The notes beneath the pieces were generated by a model. That model worked only from the letters and a program-made list of their open reading frames with translations, was not told the DNA's origin and did no database searches. This document shows, one piece after another, positions 61,734-64,000 of a DNA stretch of 64,000 nucleotides; the stretch's first letter is position 1, and every line of letters starts with the position of its first letter. The stretch comes from Streptomyces yatensis (GTDB lineage: Bacteria; Actinomycetota; Actinomycetes; Streptomycetales; Streptomycetaceae): assembly GCF_018069625.1 (NCBI RefSeq), contig NZ_CP072941.1, forward strand, positions 6,386,001 through 6,450,000, in the 5' to 3' direction. The position numbers and the translations under genes are program-made.

Positions 61734-62588
61734 ATGCCTGTCTCCCCATCCTCGTCTGCCCAGGACGCTCGCGAGGCTGTCGCTGGACGACTGCGCGACC
61801 TCCGCAAAGAGGCAGGACTGACGATCACCGAGCTGGCAAACCGGTGCGGCTGGCACCACTCCAAGACGTCCCGTATCGAGAACGCGATCACCGGCCCCAC
61901 GGCCAAGGACATCCGCCAGTGGTGCGCTGCCATCGGTGCACAGTCGCAGGTGCAGGACATCATCGTGCAATCGGTGAACGCCGAGTCGATGTACACGGAG
62001 TGGCGTCACCAGATCCGCAGGGGCCTTACGGGGCTACAGGAGAACACCGGCAAGCTCTTCCGCACCACGAGCCATTTCCGCGTGTACTCGTCCACGCTCG
62101 TCCCTGGTCTACTGCAGACCGAGGGCTATGCGGTCAGCGTTCTCGGGGCGGCAGCCCGTTTCCGTGAACTCCCTGTTGACGACAGCACCGAAGCCGCGCG
62201 TGCCCGGGTCGACCGCTCGCGAGTTATCCACGACCCTGGCCGCCGCTTTGCCCTGCTCATCGAAGAGTCCGTTCTGCATTGCCAGATCGCCGACATCGAT
62301 GCGATGGCAGCCCAGCTCGGCTACCTCCTCACTGCTGGCGCGATCCCCACAGTGTCCCTGGGCATTATCCCGGCAGCCGCGCGCCTGCGTTGCCAGTGGC
62401 CACGCGAGACCTTTCACGTGTATGACGACAAGCTGGTGTCCATGGAGCTGGTGTCCGCCAGGGTACGGATCACCCAGCCCTCGGAGGTCGCGCTGTATCT
62501 GAAGGCGTTCGAGGAGCTGCGCGGCATGGCCGTGTACGGGGGCGAGGCGAGGGCGTTGATCCTGAAGGCCATCGAGGCCCTGAACTGA
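61734..62588 (+). CDS. XRE-family regulator with DUF5753
   Basis: A 284-aa regulator. HTH: LRDLRKEAGLTITELANRCGWHHSKTSRIENA (about 25-56, seen across adjacent helices), followed by a DUF5753 domain (about 100-280, TLVPGLLQTEGYAVSVLGAA, FALLIEESVLHCQIADIDAM). DUF5753 regulators pair with small effector-like proteins, here the 24-nt-upstream DUF6879 gene. Probable two-gene operon; ligand unknown. Confidence 0.93.
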   Translation: MPVSPSSSAQDAREAVAGRLRDLRKEAGLTITELANRCGWHHSKTSRIENAITGPTAKDIRQWCAAIGAQSQVQDIIVQSVNAESMYTEWRHQIRRGLTGLQENTGKLFRTTSHFRVYSSTLVPGLLQTEGYAVSVLGAAARFRELPVDDSTEAARARVDRSRVIHDPGRRFALLIEESVLHCQIADIDAMAAQLGYLLTAGAIPTVSLGIIPAAARLRCQWPRETFHVYDDKLVSMELVSARVRITQPSEVALYLKAFEELRGMAVYGGEARALILKAIEALN

Positions 62589-62633
62589 CTCCGGGCGCGG
62601 CCGTGGGGAGATCGGCCGCAGGGAGATACGAGA

Positions 62634-62673
62634 AAGAGGCCGCTGTCCCACTTACACAGGTCAGCGGCCTCTT
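62634..62673. terminator. Terminator between XRE and tRNA-His
   Basis: Perfect 12-bp arms (62634-62645 and 62662-62673) and 16-nt loop, serving the rightward XRE gene and leftward tRNA gene. Confidence 0.85.
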
Positions 62674-62680
62674 CGCAGAG

Positions 62681-62754
62681 GGTGAGTAACGGGACTCGAA
62701 CCCGCGACATCCTGGACCACAACCAGGTGCTCTACCAGCTGAGCTATACCCACC
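62681..62754 (-). tRNA. tRNA-His (anticodon GTG)
   Basis: Acceptor GTGGGTA/TACTCAC with one wobble pair, D-arm AGCTCAGCTGGTAGAGC, anticodon stem CCTGG/CCAGG around TTGTGGT, and GGTTCGAGTCC T-arm. A genomic G at position -1 (62754) pairs with discriminator C, the His identity element. CCA is not encoded. Confidence 0.95.
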
Positions 62755-62864
62755 ACGACCGGCGCTTTCCGCACCGGCCGAGAAAAAGTGTACAGGGTCC
62801 GAAGGGGTGCTCGCTCCCGGCTTTCGGGGTGTCGGGAGCGAGCACCGGGTCGGGCCGGCCCGGG

Positions 62865-63473
62865 TCAGGTCTGGCGGGCGGGCAGGACGTGCTTGGCCGC
62901 GATGGTCTTCGCCGTGTCCGAGTCCGGGCCGGGCGCGGGGACGAAGACCGCTTCACGGTAGTAGCGCAGCTCGGCGATGGACTCGTGGATGTCCGCGAGC
63001 GCGCGGTGGTTGCCGTTCTTCTTGGGGCTGTTGAAGTAGGCCCGCGGATACCAGCGGCGGGCCAGCTCCTTGATCGAGGAGACGTCGACGATCCGGTAGT
63101 GGAGGTAGCTCTCGAGCGTCGGCATGTCCCGGAGGAGGAAGCCCCGGTCGGTGCCGACCGAGTTTCCGCACAGCGGGGCCTTGCCGGCCTCGGGGACGTG
63201 CTCGCGGATGTAGGCCAGGACCTGGTCCTGGGCATCCTCGAGCGTGGTCCCGCCCTCGAGCTCGGCGAGCAGGCCGGAGGTGGTGTGCATCTCGCGCACC
63301 ACCTCGGGCATGGTGACCAGCGCTTCCGCGGGGGGGCGGACAACGATGTCCACTCCCTCGCCCTGGATGTTGAGCTCGGAGTCCGTGACCAGCGCGGCCA
63401 CCTCGATAAGCGCGTCGTTCGCCAGCGAGAGCCCGGTCATCTCGCAGTCGATCCACACCATGCGATCGTTCAT
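62865..63473 (-). CDS. orn: Oligoribonuclease
   Basis: A 202-aa DEDDh exonuclease. ExoI motif WIDCEMTGL (D and E), ExoII region GNSVGTDRGFL, ExoIII with NHRALADIHESI (the catalytic His and Asp). It removes 2-5-nt RNA fragments, and in bacteria using c-di-GMP it clears pGpG made by EAL phosphodiesterases, a link to the GGDEF-EAL protein at 6144-8096. It lies 5 nt after the adpA stop, the order known in S. coelicolor. Confidence 0.97.
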   Translation of the reverse strand: MNDRMVWIDCEMTGLSLANDALIEVAALVTDSELNIQGEGVDIVVRPPAEALVTMPEVVREMHTTSGLLAELEGGTTLEDAQDQVLAYIREHVPEAGKAPLCGNSVGTDRGFLLRDMPTLESYLHYRIVDVSSIKELARRWYPRAYFNSPKKNGNHRALADIHESIAELRYYREAVFVPAPGPDSDTAKTIAAKHVLPARQT

Positions 63474-63478
63474 ACGTC

Positions 63479-64000
63479 TCACCCTACGGGGCGTTCCCGC
63501 TGGCCGGGCAGGGACGGACGGCCCGGAGCGCGGCCGGCGGCCTGTTCGGGCAGACGTGGGGCGTAGGCGTCCGACTCCGGTTTGCCAGGGTCCGGATGCG
63601 GAGCGTGATGGTGGTGCGGTGGATGCCCCGAGTGACCGGTGGGACCGCCGGGCGCGCCCTGTCGCCGCAGCGGCAGGGAGTGGTCGCCCGAGCGGGGTTC
63701 GATCACCTCGGCGCGGTCGGGCCGGTCGGCCCGCTCCAGCCGCTCCAGGCGGTCGGGGCGGTCCGTGCGCTCCGCCGGCCCGCCCTGGGGCCTGCGGGCG
63801 CGGTACGCGGCCCGGTAGGCGGCCGGGGAGGACCCCAGCTGCCGCCGGAAGTGCCCGCGCAGCGCGACCGGCGAACGGAAGCCGCAGCGGCCGGCGACCT
63901 CGTCGACCGAGTAGTCGGAGGTCTCCAGGAGCCGCTGCGCCTGCAGTACCCGCTGGGTGATCAGCCACTGCAGTGGAGCGCTCCCAGTGAGCGAGCGGAA
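63479..64000 (-). CDS. adpA: AdpA developmental regulator (3' part, truncated by window edge)
   Basis: The C-terminal 173 residues of an AraC-family protein running off the right edge. The end of the first HTH and the second HTH (VDEVAGRCGFRSPVALRGHF), then RQLGSSPAAYRAAYRARRP and a long Pro/His/Gly/Asp-rich tail (ERTDRPDRLERLERADRPDR type) match AdpA/BldH. Position next to orn supports the name. AdpA controls development and secondary metabolism. The upstream region, including the N-terminal domain, lies outside the window. Confidence 0.93.
   Translation of the reverse strand, partial: FRSLTGSAPLQWLITQRVLQAQRLLETSDYSVDEVAGRCGFRSPVALRGHFRRQLGSSPAAYRAAYRARRPQGGPAERTDRPDRLERLERADRPDRAEVIEPRSGDHSLPLRRQGAPGGPTGHSGHPPHHHHAPHPDPGKPESDAYAPRLPEQAAGRAPGRPSLPGQRERPVG

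Noticed and set aside
63973..63986. Near-match to the CebR palindrome inside adpA
   Set aside because: Twelve of 14 bases match, but the site encodes the conserved GSAPLQ turn of the AraC domain, so codon choice explains it. It lies far from any promoter.

Overview
The window is 64 kb of chromosomal DNA from a Streptomyces. The reasons are very high GC with strong third-position GC bias, frequent GTG starts and overlapping stop/start pairs, a SARP regulator, a complete ceb/bglC cellobiose locus with its CebR operators, the adjacent adpA and orn genes, and rare TTA codons confined to a few genes. The species cannot be named from this alone. I find no insertion sequence, integrase, rRNA or CRISPR array. 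There are two tRNA genes, Lys(CTT) and His(GTG).

0-13.6 kb: iron uptake pair efeO-efeB, a membrane-anchored phospholipase C-type phosphoesterase, a luciferase-like oxidoreductase, a PAS-GGDEF-EAL c-di-GMP protein, a secreted M6-type metalloprotease, an orphan fatty acyl-AMP ligase-like enzyme, and a NarL response regulator converging on a DesK-type histidine kinase.

13.7-22.2 kb: a compact, apparently undescribed RiPP locus. A short precursor ending in a Cys/Thr-rich tail lies 7 nt before a fused E1-like/YcaO cyclodehydratase. Divergent from it are a SARP activator, an FAD monooxygenase, a DJ-1/AraC regulator, an SDR-fold protein lacking its catalytic Tyr/Lys, and a glycosyltransferase, closed by a strong terminator and tRNA-Lys.

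22.4-36 kb: small conserved proteins; a three-gene helicase/nuclease operon (Cas4/RecB-type Fe-S nuclease, unknown 553-aa protein, Upf1/Dna2-type helicase) that looks like a split Dna2; a PAP2 membrane enzyme, a histidine phosphatase, an HTH-TPR regulator, a spermidine synthase-like protein and an OmpR/HK two-component system.

36-51.4 kb: a polysaccharide-degrading block with a GH18 chitinase, a stand-alone cytochrome b (QcrB paralogue), bglC-cebGFE/cebR, and GH6, GH5 and CBM2-GH48 cellulases. Palindromes of the CebR type (consensus TGGGAGCGCTCCCA) precede bglC, cebE/cebR, the GH5-GH6 operon and GH48, so uptake, intracellular hydrolysis and secreted cellulases appear to form one regulon. cebE and all three cellulases carry TTA codons, suggesting extra control by the bldA tRNA.

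51.5-64 kb: small regulators (Clp-N/HTH protein with two palindromic operators, STAS, winged-helix, MerR, RsbW-like kinase, two XRE proteins), a SLOG-type protein preceded by a 7-bp tandem repeat, an interrupted acetyltransferase, an Rrf2 repressor/SDR pair with three tandem operators, tRNA-His, orn and the 3' end of adpA.
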